A stretch of 32,930 nucleotides of DNA from Anaerolineae bacterium. Its GTDB lineage: Bacteria; Chloroflexota; Anaerolineae; Epilineales; JAHCIE01. Positions 7,678 to 15,576 of the stretch are shown in pieces (the first letter of the stretch is position 1; each line of letters begins with the position of its first letter). The notes below the pieces were generated by a model. That model worked only from the letters and a program-made list of their open reading frames with translations, had not been told where the DNA came from and did no database searches. Where the stretch lies: the NCBI GenBank assembly GCA_026129165.1, contig JAHCIP010000029.1, positions 1-32,930 of the forward strand, written 5' to 3'. Both the position numbers and the translations under genes were made by a program.

Positions 7678-8422
7678 AGGTCAACTGGTCCAGCACGCCG
7701 TCGCGGCGGAGCGTTTCCAGGGCGATGTTGACCTGGGTAAACAGAACCGTTAGGTCTTTGCGGGTGGCGATGACGTAGAACTCGTCCTCGACCGGCTTGC
7801 CCACCACCTCGACCGTCGGCCCCGCCTGCAGCGCCGTCACCATATCCAATAGAGCCATATCCGCCTCGCCTGACACCACAGCAGCGATGACGGCTTCTGG
7901 GCTGGCAAGGCGCAGAACGGTGGCTGGAGTGGGCTTCAGCCGGCGGGCCGCCACATCGGAGGTCGTGCCCAACTCGACGGCCAGGCGCTGGGGCGGGTCG
8001 GGCGCCGTCTGGCCGGCGCGGACGACGCGGACCGGTCCGGCGTTGAAGTACGCGCCGGTGAAGACGAGGTCTTGGGTCAGGCGCGGGTCGTAGGGGAAGG
8101 CGGAGATGACCAGGTCCAACTGGCCGGTGCGCAAGCCATCGGCCAGGCCGTCGTAAGCCATCGGCACGATCACGACCTCGCGACCGATGAGCGGGCCAAT
8201 GGCGTGCGCCAGGTCCACATCGTAGCCCAGCGGCGGCAGATCGGGGCCGGGATAGAACTCGAAGGGCAGGAAGCTGGGGTCCATGCCGACGCGCAAGGGC
8301 GGGATGGGGCCAGTGGGGATGAAGACGGCGGCGGTGCGTGGCGAGGCCAGGCCGGCCAGGACGGTCAGGGCCAGCAGCCAGGCGGCGAACAGCCAGCCAA
8401 GGCGGGTAGCGGACGACTGCAT
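7649..8422 (-). CDS. Family 3 solute-binding protein (amino-acid ABC type), orphan
   Basis: Protein of 257 aa with a hydrophobic N-terminal segment (residues about 9-26, WLFAAWLLALTVLAGLAS) serving as signal or anchor. The mature part is a periplasmic-binding fold of the SBP_bac_3 group: LRVGMDPSFLPFEF, then LGYDVDLAHAIGPLIGREV, DLVISAFPYDPRL, and ELGTTSD in the hinge. Such proteins bind amino acids or similar small ligands outside the membrane. There is no lipobox Cys and no ABC permease or ATPase gene nearby, so it may work with a distant transporter or as a sensor. It is the last gene of the five-gene run: only 3 nt separate the glycosidase stop from its ATG. The 3' end overlaps coaBC. Confidence 0.88.
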   Translation of the reverse strand: MQSSATRLGWLFAAWLLALTVLAGLASPRTAAVFIPTGPIPPLRVGMDPSFLPFEFYPGPDLPPLGYDVDLAHAIGPLIGREVVIVPMAYDGLADGLRTGQLDLVISAFPYDPRLTQDLVFTGAYFNAGPVRVVRAGQTAPDPPQRLAVELGTTSDVAARRLKPTPATVLRLASPEAVIAAVVSGEADMALLDMVTALQAGPTVEVVGKPVEDEFYVIATRKDLTVLFTQVNIALETLRRDGVLDQLTFKWMGRAAP

Positions 8423-8425
8423 GAG

Positions 8426-9627
8426 TTAGGGGCGCGGCAGCGTCAGCCGCGAGGGATCGGCGGCGACACCGAATGCCTGCGCCGCATTCCCCGTCGCGCT
8501 GTAGGCCGACAGGGCGGCGTAGAGGGGACGCGGCGTGAAGTCCTCGTCGAGCAGCGCCCAGTTATCCTGGAACGTGCGCGACGGCCAGGGGAAACGGAAG
8601 GCCCAAACGGCCATAAAGGGGCACCAGTCCCAGGTGGCGACGCGGTCCAGCGCGGCCAGGGTGTATTGGATGCGCGCCGTCGGACGAACCGCTTTGGTCC
8701 AGCGCGGGTGGTCGTTCCAGCCTGCCTCGGTAATGGGGGCAGGCTTACCCCCGTCGCCGTGGCGCACCATAATCTCGCGCAGCAACTCGACACGGCGGAA
8801 GTTGACAATATTAGGATCGGGCGGGTCATCGGCGGGGAAGCTCCAGCCATAAGCGTGGAGCGCCAGGCCGTCGAAGTGGGAGCCTGCGCCCGCCGAGTAC
8901 ATGGCTTCGAGGAAGGCCAGGTCGCTCATAGCGGCCTCTTCACCCGGCCGCGCCAGCGTCGGGGCCAGGCCTGCCGCCAGCACCTGAATGTCTGGGTTAG
9001 CCGCTTTCGCCGCCGCATACGCCTGGGCCAGTAGACGCGTGTAGGCGGCCGGGTCAGGCGGGCGACCGCCCCACTCGAAGGCCAGGTTCGGCTCGTTCCA
9101 GATGATCAGGGCGTCCACGCGGCCAGCGAAGTGGCGGGCGAAAGCGCCGACAAACCGCGCGAAGTCGGGGAAGCGCGCCTCATCCAGGTAGCGGGTGGTG
9201 GTCCCCGCCGGCCGCGCCCACTGCGGCACATAGTCCAGGCGAGCCACGACGCGCAACCCCTGGCGGACCGCGTGGTCCACCACCAGGTCGGCATGTTCCC
9301 AGTCATAGCGGCCGGGCCTCGGCTCGCTGTAGGCCCACGGAAAGTACTCGACGACGGTGGGCGCGCCCATCTGGCGCACCATCACCAGCGTTTGCTTGAT
9401 CTTCCACGGTTCGACTTCGTCTGTCAGTCGCGTATGGACGGCCAGACGAGGCGTTTGGGTCTGGACGGTCTGGGGCGGGCCTAGCTCGGTGGGGATGATG
9501 GGCGGCTTGCCGAGGCCAAACGCCAGCAGCCCCAGGACAGCGGCTATCAGACTCGCCCCAGGGCCTGGAGCGCGGCCAGCCAGGGGGTGCGCGGCGGCGG
9601 CGGCTCGTAAAAGCGGTAAGATCTCAT
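8426..9627 (-). CDS. Membrane-anchored clan GH-A glycoside hydrolase, frameshifted near its N-terminus
   Basis: TIM-barrel glycosidase. The long frame from 9385 down contains IIWNEPNL (acid/base Glu) and PITEAGWNDH (nucleophile Glu), typical of clan GH-A, plus AGLAPT and ALHAYGW. That frame stays open upstream to 9634 but has no ATG, GTG or TTG before the GTG at 9385, which would cut off the first barrel strand. A second frame starts with ATG at 9627 (RBS GGACGAGG, 10 nt after the methyltransferase stop) and reads MRSYRFYEPPPPRTPWLAAL before hitting TGA. Adding one G to the GGGG run (minus-strand CCTGGGGCGAG, around 9556-9559) joins the two into a 400-aa protein with an anchor (LIAAVLGLLAFGLG). 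The gene is thus either broken or misread by one base. Exact GH family and substrate are not assigned. Confidence 0.8.
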
Positions 9628-9637
9628 GCCTCGTCCA

Positions 9638-10831
9638 TCACCGTCGCAGCCGCCGCCGGATGGCCCACAGCCGTTCAATCCACTGCCAGGACTTAGAGGC
9701 GCGCATCCAGCGCAGCTCGTCGTCGGCCCGCGCAAACGCCGCGCGCAGGTCCACCTGCGCCGCCTCCAACTGTAAGACCCGGTCACGCGCCGTCAGCAGG
9801 TGGCCGCGTATTTGGCCGACGTGGTCCAGGTGCAACTCAAGCTGCTCCTGGAGCGTCGCCACCTGGCCCGCCTGCTCCGTCAACCGCGCCCGCGCCGCGT
9901 CGAGTTCCTGAGCGAGAGCGTCACGGATCGCCGTCAAGCTAGCGACCTGGTCTGCCAAACGCGCGTTGGTTTCGGCCAACACCGACTGTTGCTGGCGCAA
10001 GGTGGCGACCTGGGCGATGATGCCGGCGTTGGTCTGACGCTGGTCGTGCAGCGCCGTCTCGGCTCGTTCGCGGGCAACCTCCAGGGCATGCATCCGTTCG
10101 CGGAGATCGTGTAGCGCCTGGGGCGGGCGGGGATAAGCGACGACGATGAACTGGTAGGTCAGGGCCTCGATCTCCTGCTCCAATGCCTGGACCACGTCGG
10201 TGGGCACAGCCGCCGCATTCCACGGTACTTCCGCGCCGACAATCCCACCCGTCACGCGCTCCAGGTGGCCGATGGCAAAGTCGGCGTCGGCGAGCAACTG
10301 CTCCAGGCCGACACGGGTAAAGAAGTGCAGGTGGGTGCGGTCGAGCAGCCCCAGGTCCTGGTAGGGGAACTGCCCGCCCAGCAGCGCCAGGCGCACACTG
10401 CCATGCGCCACATTGGGCAGCGAGATGACCAGGCTGCCAGCGGGCCGCAGCAAGGGCCGCACCCGCCGCAACAGCCCTGCCGGCTGGCGCAGATGTTCCA
10501 GCACATCGGCTGCCAGTACCACATCAAACGTCTCGCCAGCGAGTTCGGTTTCCAGGTCGAGTTCATCCAGGTCGCCAACGATGACGCGCTCGCACACCTC
10601 GGCCGCGTGGGCGGCCAGCGTCGGGTCAAGCTCCACGCCGACCACCTGGCAGCCGCGCTCCCGCAACACCCGTGACATATGCCCCGCCGCGCAGCCCAGT
10701 TCCAGCACGCGCTTGTTCCACCCTACCAGCCGAATCACCCGCGCCGCCGTACTGTCCGAGTCCGGATCAATGGGATACGAGTAGCGGAACGGGTCGTCTG
10801 GGTCGCGGGACGGAGGCAGGGACTCGCTCAT
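9638..10831 (-). CDS. Class I SAM-dependent methyltransferase with C-terminal coiled coil
   Basis: Protein of 397 aa from the ATG at 10831. An upstream in-frame start at 10981 would overlap the previous gene by 137 bp and adds only a low-complexity Arg/Ser tail. Residues 42-50 are the SAM-binding motif I (VLELGCAAG), followed by GVELD (65-69), FDVVLAADVLEHL and an ISLPN strand, as in Methyltransf_23-type enzymes. Residues about 230-370 are a long Gln/Ala/Arg/Leu-rich coiled coil, and the protein ends with SKSWQWIERLWAIRRRLRR, a tail also seen on glycan-assembly methyltransferases and glycosyltransferases. In known O-antigen systems such fusions cap chains or measure their length; that role here is inference from the neighbouring glycosyltransferase and glycosidase. 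Acceptor unknown. Confidence 0.87.
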   Translation of the reverse strand: MSESLPPSRDPDDPFRYSYPIDPDSDSTAARVIRLVGWNKRVLELGCAAGHMSRVLRERGCQVVGVELDPTLAAHAAEVCERVIVGDLDELDLETELAGETFDVVLAADVLEHLRQPAGLLRRVRPLLRPAGSLVISLPNVAHGSVRLALLGGQFPYQDLGLLDRTHLHFFTRVGLEQLLADADFAIGHLERVTGGIVGAEVPWNAAAVPTDVVQALEQEIEALTYQFIVVAYPRPPQALHDLRERMHALEVARERAETALHDQRQTNAGIIAQVATLRQQQSVLAETNARLADQVASLTAIRDALAQELDAARARLTEQAGQVATLQEQLELHLDHVGQIRGHLLTARDRVLQLEAAQVDLRAAFARADDELRWMRASKSWQWIERLWAIRRRLRR

Positions 10832-10844
10832 CGTTGACGCCTTC

Positions 10845-12095
10845 TTACTCCTCGCTCTCGAAATGGTCCAACGCCACCAGGCGCGGGTCATAGCCGTGTT
10901 CCCGCACACCGTGAGTCTGCGCCCACTGGGCAAAGGCGGCGCGGTGCTCGCCCTGGCTATGCGGATAGACGGCGGCCACATCGGGCCGCGCGCGGTGCAG
11001 GTGAACCAGAAACGGCGTCAGCCCGTTGAGGTCGACACGCATGGCCGTGGCCCAGCGCCAGAAGGAGCCGGGCGGCGCGGTCACGAATGGGTTCCCAAAA
11101 GTGCGCCGGGTCGCTTCATCCAGGCCGCCGTAGAGACTGCGCAGCAAGGAATGGATGGGGACGCCATTGTCCAGCGCCGCGTAGAGGTAGGGCAGGCGCT
11201 GGAGTCGTTGGTAGCCCTGCTCCATGCAGCGGGCAGCGTAGCCATCCATCAGCCGCCGCAGCGGAGCATCAGCGGCCAGGCTAATAGATTGGCCGGACGC
11301 GCCCCGCGCCTGGCGGTCCAGCGGGTCCAGCCCACTAAAGCGGAAGCACACTAACGGCTGGCCGTTCACCCGATACTGTCCATTCTCCTCCGTCAGGTTC
11401 CGCCCATACAGATTAGCCCAGGTCACATGGTAGGCCGGGTCGCGCAAGACGGTCACGCCATCGAAGAGGGCTGGCGCCAGGTCGAGCCACTTCTGGTCCA
11501 GAAACAACCCCCGCGCCGGGTCCACATGGCAGCCATGCCGCAGCCGTTCGGCCCACCAGGCCAGGCAGCGGGTTGTCTCGTCCGTGGCGCGGACGCCCAG
11601 GACGCCCGAATGGAAAGCCCCCACCCGCAGCAGAAGCTCGTCCTCCGTTACGCCCGCCTGAACAGGCGCCGGGGCGATGAAGTTGGGCGTCAGGACCAGA
11701 TTGGCGGCGGCAAGGGCTTGACGCATGGCGTCGAGGGGCTGAAGGACCAGTGTTTCGGGGTCCAGCAGGACCACCTGCCGTTCACCATACACCGAGATCA
11801 AGACAAAGAGGAACCAGGCTTTGAGCGCGGCGCACAGTTCGCCCGCGTTATACTCGAAACACAGGGCCGTGTACTCGTCGGTAGGCAGTTGCGACGGCGC
11901 TACGAGGTGGACGCGGGGGTCGAGGGTTTCGTTGGAGGGGAGGCCATCCACCAACAGGAGATAGAAGTGACCGTTCGGCTCGTGGGCAAAGAACGACTCG
12001 ATGAGGACACGCGCCTGGGCCAAGTGGGCCTGCGGCGCAATAGTACAACCAGCCAGTCTCACAAATGCACCGTCTTCCAGGGTCGCTTGCGACAT
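10845..12095 (-). CDS. Putative nucleotide-sugar glycosyltransferase (GT-A type)
   Basis: Protein of 416 aa from the ATG at 12095, which overlaps the stop of the upstream gene as TAATG. The longer frame to 12245 would run through that gene. The start (FVRLAGCTIAPQAHLAQARV, then LIESFFAHEP) is the first strand-helix unit of a family of bacterial glycosyltransferases distantly like GT8, in which proteins begin CTIxxxNYLAxARVLAxSF. LLDPETLVLQPLD stands where a metal-binding DxD-like motif is expected. Later regions (FHSGVLGV, FLDQKWLDL, NLYGRNLTEENGQ) fit the same group. No membrane segments, so cytoplasmic. It is 13 nt upstream of the methyltransferase and clearly in the same operon. Sugar and acceptor are not predictable. 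Confidence 0.8.
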   Translation of the reverse strand: MSQATLEDGAFVRLAGCTIAPQAHLAQARVLIESFFAHEPNGHFYLLLVDGLPSNETLDPRVHLVAPSQLPTDEYTALCFEYNAGELCAALKAWFLFVLISVYGERQVVLLDPETLVLQPLDAMRQALAAANLVLTPNFIAPAPVQAGVTEDELLLRVGAFHSGVLGVRATDETTRCLAWWAERLRHGCHVDPARGLFLDQKWLDLAPALFDGVTVLRDPAYHVTWANLYGRNLTEENGQYRVNGQPLVCFRFSGLDPLDRQARGASGQSISLAADAPLRRLMDGYAARCMEQGYQRLQRLPYLYAALDNGVPIHSLLRSLYGGLDEATRRTFGNPFVTAPPGSFWRWATAMRVDLNGLTPFLVHLHRARPDVAAVYPHSQGEHRAAFAQWAQTHGVREHGYDPRLVALDHFESEE

Positions 12096-12382
12096 TAGGG
12101 CTTGCGGTTGAATAGTACCCGCACCGTATGGCTCAGGCCCGCCGCCTGACTGCGCACGCTGATGGCCGGGGCAGCCACTTTCGCTGCCGCCTGGCGCGTC
12201 AGGTCGCGGCCTTTGAAGACGTAGCCCTGGCCGATGGGTACCCATTCCTTGAGCTTGCGGCGCAGGATTTCCGAGCCAAAGCCCAGCCCCCCTGTGATGG
12301 CGATGAGGATGAGCAATAGCACACTCATCTCCAAAAAGAGAATAAGAATCGCCACCGTAAACCAGAACTCCAGGCTCAGCAT
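12095..12382 (-). CDS. Small single-pass membrane protein, first gene of the glycan operon
   Basis: Protein of 95 aa from the ATG at 12382, which has AGGGAG about 8 nt upstream and a promoter behind it. Residues about 5-30 (FWFTVAILILFLEMSVLLLILIA and following GG) form one or two tight hydrophobic passes. The rest is a basic cytoplasmic tail with two short GxG elements and many Ala/Arg. I recognise no family. The stop overlaps the glycosyltransferase start as TAATG, so translation is probably coupled. It may anchor or regulate the glycan enzymes; that is inference from position only. An upstream in-frame ATG at 12481 lies inside the preceding terminator and is rejected. Confidence 0.7.
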   Translation of the reverse strand: MLSLEFWFTVAILILFLEMSVLLLILIAITGGLGFGSEILRRKLKEWVPIGQGYVFKGRDLTRQAAAKVAAPAISVRSQAAGLSHTVRVLFNRKP

Positions 12383-12412
12383 AGTGTTCTCCCTATCGAG
12401 TCGCTGCCCTGG

Positions 12413-12441
12413 ATTATAGTCGGCTCGCGGTGTAGACGCAA
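12413..12441 (-). promoter_or_regulatory. Promoter of the five-gene glycan operon
   Basis: On the minus strand TTGCGT and TATAAT are separated by exactly 17 bp. Transcription would start near 12406, leaving a leader of about 24 nt that carries the AGGGAG ribosome-binding site. It would drive the genes running from 12382 down to 7649. Confidence 0.72.
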
Positions 12442-12461
12442 GAGTGGGCAGCCATCGAGGG

Positions 12462-12492
12462 GCAAACAAAAAGGGCCGCATGGTGCGGCCCC
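12462..12492 (-). terminator. Intrinsic terminator after the small heat-shock-like gene
   Basis: On the minus strand GGGCCGCA, a 3-nt loop and TGCGGCCC form a strong stem, followed by TTTTTGTTTG. It lies about 20 nt after the stop of the gene ending at 12514 and insulates it from the glycan operon promoter. Confidence 0.85.
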
Positions 12493-12513
12493 TGCTAATT
12501 CGATAGGTGAGCT

Positions 12514-12891
12514 TTAGCCAATCGCCATTTCCAGCGCTACCGCCGGGTCTTCCTCAACTTCCAACTCTTCCACAGCGTCTGCCTTGAGGAAGGTCATGCT
12601 CAGAATACCGCCGAGGCAATAGGCCACGCTATCGGCGACCGAGACGCGGGCCGGCAACGCGACACGGGCATAGAAGCCCTGACCCGAGTGACCAATGACC
12701 AGCGTATAGTCACCTTCCAGGTGCAACTCGATTTCGTCCACGGGGACGCGCGGGGCGGGCATTTCCACCACGACGCACTCGTTTTGCTCGTAGACCATTG
12801 GGGTCAATTTGATCGGGCGCTTCAGACTGCGGGCGATAGCATCACTTAACTGTCCCAGTACGCTCGGTTCGAGAACGGAAGTTGTCATCAT
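12514..12891 (-). CDS. Small heat-shock protein-like (alpha-crystallin/Hsp20 fold), divergent
   Basis: Protein of 125 aa. The ATG at 12891 is chosen over the GTG at 12939 because AGGAG stands 7 nt before it. Residues about 45-110 follow the alpha-crystallin domain layout: ECVVVEMPAPRVPVDEIEL, a short strand (YTLVIGHSG), FYARVALPARVSVADSVAYC and then GGILSMTFLKAD. These match the family's strand pattern (VVVxLPGxxxxDIxV, RxxxLPxxVxxxxxxAxxxNGxLxxxxPK). The usual GVL hallmark is GIL here. The C-terminus is acidic and lacks a clear IxI motif, so the oligomerisation mode is uncertain. It probably holds unfolding proteins. Monocistronic, with its own terminator and a sigma-54-type promoter match upstream. 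Confidence 0.75.
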   Translation of the reverse strand: MMTTSVLEPSVLGQLSDAIARSLKRPIKLTPMVYEQNECVVVEMPAPRVPVDEIELHLEGDYTLVIGHSGQGFYARVALPARVSVADSVAYCLGGILSMTFLKADAVEELEVEEDPAVALEMAIG

Positions 12892-12944
12892 GGTCGTACT
12901 CCTGGCGCCTTCTTCGCTTATCACTTCTGACGTTGACACTTCAA

Positions 12945-12961
12945 TGCAAGATACGTGCCAA
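12945..12961 (-). promoter_or_regulatory. Sigma-54 (-24/-12) type promoter element
   Basis: The minus strand reads TTGGCACG, four bases, TTGCA. This equals the sigma-54 consensus (YTGGCACG-N4-TTGCW), with GG and GC separated by the required 10 nt. Transcription would start near 12934, about 43 nt before the ATG at 12891. No rpoN or enhancer-binding protein gene is in the window, so function is inferred from the match alone. Confidence 0.6.
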
Positions 12962-13251
12962 TAGGGGATTTGCGTTATTCTATAGACTGATTGTACCGCG
13001 ATTTCATTACGCCGTCTTGACAGCCACCCGACGTCGGACCCACATCTGGCCGTCGGCAGCGTCCAAACCGACAGGCCAACCAGGACGCAAGGGACATCGG
13101 GCGGCGCACCTGAAAGAACTTACAACCTTACCGCTTTCCTGTGCGCCTGAAATCTAACATTATTACCCGCTCTATTGCTGCTTGCACGTCTGTTCTGCGT
13201 CGCCCGATGAACCGTGTGGCCTCAGTATACTTCGGCTCATCCGCCAGGGCT

Positions 13252-13279
13252 ATGACCCATCTCACAGCCCGCCTATGAT
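13252..13279 (+). promoter_or_regulatory. Probable promoter of the DinB-like gene
   Basis: ATGACC and TATGAT are separated by 16 bp; transcription would start about 13286, just before the AAGGAG ribosome-binding site at 13293-13298. The -35 is only a partial match. Confidence 0.4.
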
Positions 13280-13303
13280 GTTCCTCACCCTCAAGGAGTT
13301 TCC

Positions 13304-13765
13304 ATGGCTACCCTGCACGACCCCGCCACTATCCTAGCCGAAATGGACAAGACTTATAGCGAACTACAGGCCCTCCTGAACAGCCTCTCGCCCACCCAAA
13401 GGATGGCGCCCGGCGCGACCGGCGATTGGCGCGTCAAAGACGTCCTCAATCACCTGGCCCGCTGGAATGACGTCGCGTACGAGGAACTGGTCGTCCTGGC
13501 GCGAGGCGAGCGCACCGGCCGCGACTTTAGCAACTATTTGGCAATCAACGATCGGTGGGCGCAAGAGGATGTGGCGCGCCCCCTGGAGGAGGTGGAGGCG
13601 CACTTCGAGGCGTCGCACCAGCGGGTGGCCGCGCTCCTGCGTGAGCTGACGCCGGACCAATGGTCGCGCTCGGTGCGCCGCTGGGCCTGGATCGCCCTGC
13701 CGGAGCACTATGCCGAGCACATCGGGTACTTACGGACATGGCTCGACGAGACAAGCCCCGCCTGA
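13304..13765 (+). CDS. DinB/ClbS-DfsB-like four-helix-bundle protein
   Basis: Protein of 153 aa with AAGGAG 5 nt before the ATG. The sequence follows the DinB/DUF1706 fold: an amphipathic first helix, then GDWRVKDVLNHLARWNDV (the first metal/active His within LxHLxxW) and, near the end, PEHYAEHIGYLRTWL (the HxxEHxxxL signature). ClbS and DfsB relatives are small hydrolases or binders; ClbS protects colibactin producers by opening the toxin's warhead, while many other DinB-like proteins are thiol-dependent enzymes. Which of these applies cannot be told here. The gene stands alone between a divergent stress gene and a convergent Imm-5-like gene (22-bp gap). Confidence 0.8.
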   Translation: MATLHDPATILAEMDKTYSELQALLNSLSPTQRMAPGATGDWRVKDVLNHLARWNDVAYEELVVLARGERTGRDFSNYLAINDRWAQEDVARPLEEVEAHFEASHQRVAALLRELTPDQWSRSVRRWAWIALPEHYAEHIGYLRTWLDETSPA

Positions 13766-13787
13766 TACCACTCTGAAGGCCCGACGA

Positions 13788-14303
13788 CTAGCAGTCGAAT
13801 ACCGACCAGCAGATGCTATTTCGCAGACGCTGGTCATCCAGGACAAGGTCGCGGATGGCGGCTGGCAGTTGCTCGCGCTGCCACTGGCATTCCCGACGAC
13901 CGGCGGACTCACTCTCCCCCTTTGGGGCGGCAGCCCGCACAGCCTTTATAGCGTAGGCCGCCGCACCGAGTTCGTGGGCGGCCACATGCGCCACCGCCGC
14001 CGCCTGGGCCGCAGCGTACGCCGCATATCGGGCGGCGCCACTCAAGTCTCTGGCCGCCGCGTTGGCGAAGCCAGCCGCCGTACGCGCTTGAGTCATCGTC
14101 ACCTCACCTCGCGTCCAGGCGCGGGCCAATTCGATGGCTCGACGCGGCCGGTCGTCACTGGGTTGTACCGCCTCGAATAAGGGCAACACATGCTGGGCGC
14201 AATCGGCTGCCCAGAGCGCCAGCAGGTGATGATCGGAGTCTTGGAGGACGCCGCCGCGACGAACCGTGATGAACCGGCGGTCGCGCGGCTTTGGTAATAT
14301 CAT
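13788..14303 (-). CDS. Imm-5-like putative immunity protein
   Basis: Protein of 171 aa. The first half reads DRRFITVRRGGVLQDSDHHL followed by LALWAADCAQHVLPLFE, then DRPRRAIELARAWTRGEVTM. The second half is extremely Ala-rich with repeated AA(R/Y)xAAxAA helices, HVAAHELGAAAYAIKA and a WQREQLPAAIRDLVL end. I recognise this as the Imm-5-like family, found in many bacterial lineages and named by computational association with polymorphic-toxin loci; biochemical function is not established. Most homologues are not next to toxins, and no toxin gene is visible here either. It begins 10 nt after the stop of the TolB-like lipoprotein, so cotranscription is likely. Confidence 0.68.
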   Translation of the reverse strand: MILPKPRDRRFITVRRGGVLQDSDHHLLALWAADCAQHVLPLFEAVQPSDDRPRRAIELARAWTRGEVTMTQARTAAGFANAAARDLSGAARYAAYAAAQAAAVAHVAAHELGAAAYAIKAVRAAAPKGESESAGRRECQWQREQLPAAIRDLVLDDQRLRNSICWSVFDC

Positions 14304-14313
14304 GCGTTAGTTC

Positions 14314-15535
14314 CTACGGCGCGGGTAGGTCAATAACCCACAGGTTATGGTCCTGCGAGGCGACAAAGATGACCTTGCGCCCATCGGGCGAGACGGTCCA
14401 GTCGCCGTTGGACACCTTAAAGGGCAGGATGGCGGGGTCGGTCAAGGGAACTGAGCGCCCGGTGGCGGTGTCGTACTCCCACAGGACGTGCCACGGCGCA
14501 TCGGCGTCGAGGGGGATATAGACCAGTTTCCCCTCGCTCCGCCACTGGGCCGCTCCGTAGAAGTCCAGGCGGCGGCGTTCCGAGCCGTCTGAGCGCGCGA
14601 GCCACAGGCCGTTCTGGGCCTTGTCGGGATGAAAGGCCACCGAGTACAGCACCCAGCCGCCATCGGGTGACACGGCCCCATTGCGCAGCCGCTCGACGCG
14701 AGTCAACTCGGTCACGCTCCCATCGGCCAGGCTCAACACTGACAGGGCGACCGCCTGGCTCTTGGGGTCGGGCCGGCCGCTGAGCAGGAGGCGCTGGCCG
14801 TCGGGAAACCAGCCGGTCAGCGACGCCCGCAACAGGCTCGCCACCTGGCGGGTGTTCTGGCCGTCAATGTCAGCGACCCACACCTGGCTCAGCCGCTGCT
14901 CCAATGGCACGCCGTCCTGGGTGGGCGTGACTTGCCACGCCACCCTCTGGCCGTCGGGCGAGACATTGATGGTTCGACCCCCGTTACGCACGGTGAATGT
15001 CTGCCCGTCGCTCAGCCGTTGGATTTGAATAGTTTGGCCCACCGGCTGCCAGAGCAGGCTGTAGCCGGCGGCGTAATACCCCAGGCGTTCGCCAAAGAAC
15101 GCTGATGGCCCACCCGCTTCCGTGTCTACGATGTACAATCCAACCGCGCCATCGGGCGGGCGGTCAATAAAGACCACGCGACGGCTGTCGGGTAGCCAGG
15201 TGGGATTGACGCAACACCCGCCCTCGGTGACGCGCCGCAAGCGCGGGCCAGGGGTAGGGCTGGGCATCACGGTGGGTGGGAGGCTGGTGGGTGGAGGGTT
15301 AGTAGGTGGGGGGCCAGCAAGGTGGGGGTTGGTGGGTGGAATACTGGTAGCGGGGAGCGTCGCGGAACGCTCGTGGAGGCAGCGCAGTCGGCGGTTTGGC
15401 AGGCGCAGCCGTCGGGATGACCGCCGTCGCCGTGCCCGTCGCCGCCGTTTGCGCCGGCGGCGCGACGGTCGTCGTCTGACACCCTGCCAGAAAGATGATG
15501 CTGACGAGAGCCAGCATGCGGACCATCCGTCTCAC
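14314..15535 (-). CDS. TolB-like beta-propeller lipoprotein, frameshifted in its linker
   Basis: The N-terminal frame starts with GTG at 15535 and encodes a lipoprotein signal (MRRMVRMLALVSIIFLAGC, lipobox LAGC with Cys19) and a Thr/Ala/Pro linker, then runs out of frame and stops at 15299. The C-terminal frame, open well upstream of 15270, continues the linker (ATLPATSIPPTNP, then PPPTNPPPTSLPPTV) into a six- or seven-bladed WD/PD40 propeller: repeats such as WLPDSRRVVFI, SPDGQRVAWQV, FPDGQRLLLSG, SPDGGWVLYSV and SPDGRKVIFVAS. Removing one C from the CCCC run at 15352-15355 (minus strand) joins them into a 406-aa surface lipoprotein. The joint sits in a GC-rich repetitive stretch. Either a sequencing indel or a real inactivation. 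Likely a cell-surface scaffold; ligand unknown. Confidence 0.78.
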
Positions 15536-15576
15536 GTTATGTTTATCTCACCTCAATAAGGCTAAGCCAGCCTGGT

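Larger units (their letters stand above)
12892..13303. other. 412-bp divergent intergenic region
   Basis: No gene is visible between the small heat-shock-like gene (minus) and the DinB-like gene (plus). It holds the sigma-54-type element at 12945-12961, a 10-bp perfect palindrome CCGACGTCGG at 13028-13037 (possible operator), and the promoter of the plus-strand gene near 13252-13279. No CIRCE repeat is present. The segment from about 13040 to 13250 shows nothing I can assign. Confidence 0.6.

Noticed and set aside
8072..9034. Plus-strand 320-aa reading frame
   Set aside because: Runs antisense through the solute-binding and glycosidase genes, whose conserved motifs are clear on the minus strand.
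10832..10981. N-terminal extension of the methyltransferase
   Set aside because: It would overlap the glycosyltransferase by 137 bp; the ATG at 10831 is in the right place 13 nt after that gene's stop.
12892..12939. GTG start of the small heat-shock-like gene
   Set aside because: The ATG at 12891 has a well placed AGGAG, and the predicted sigma-54 start (about 12934) would fall inside the longer frame.
13710..14180. Plus-strand 156-aa reading frame
   Set aside because: Overlaps the DinB-like 3' end and the Imm-5-like gene in antisense; no recognisable domain.
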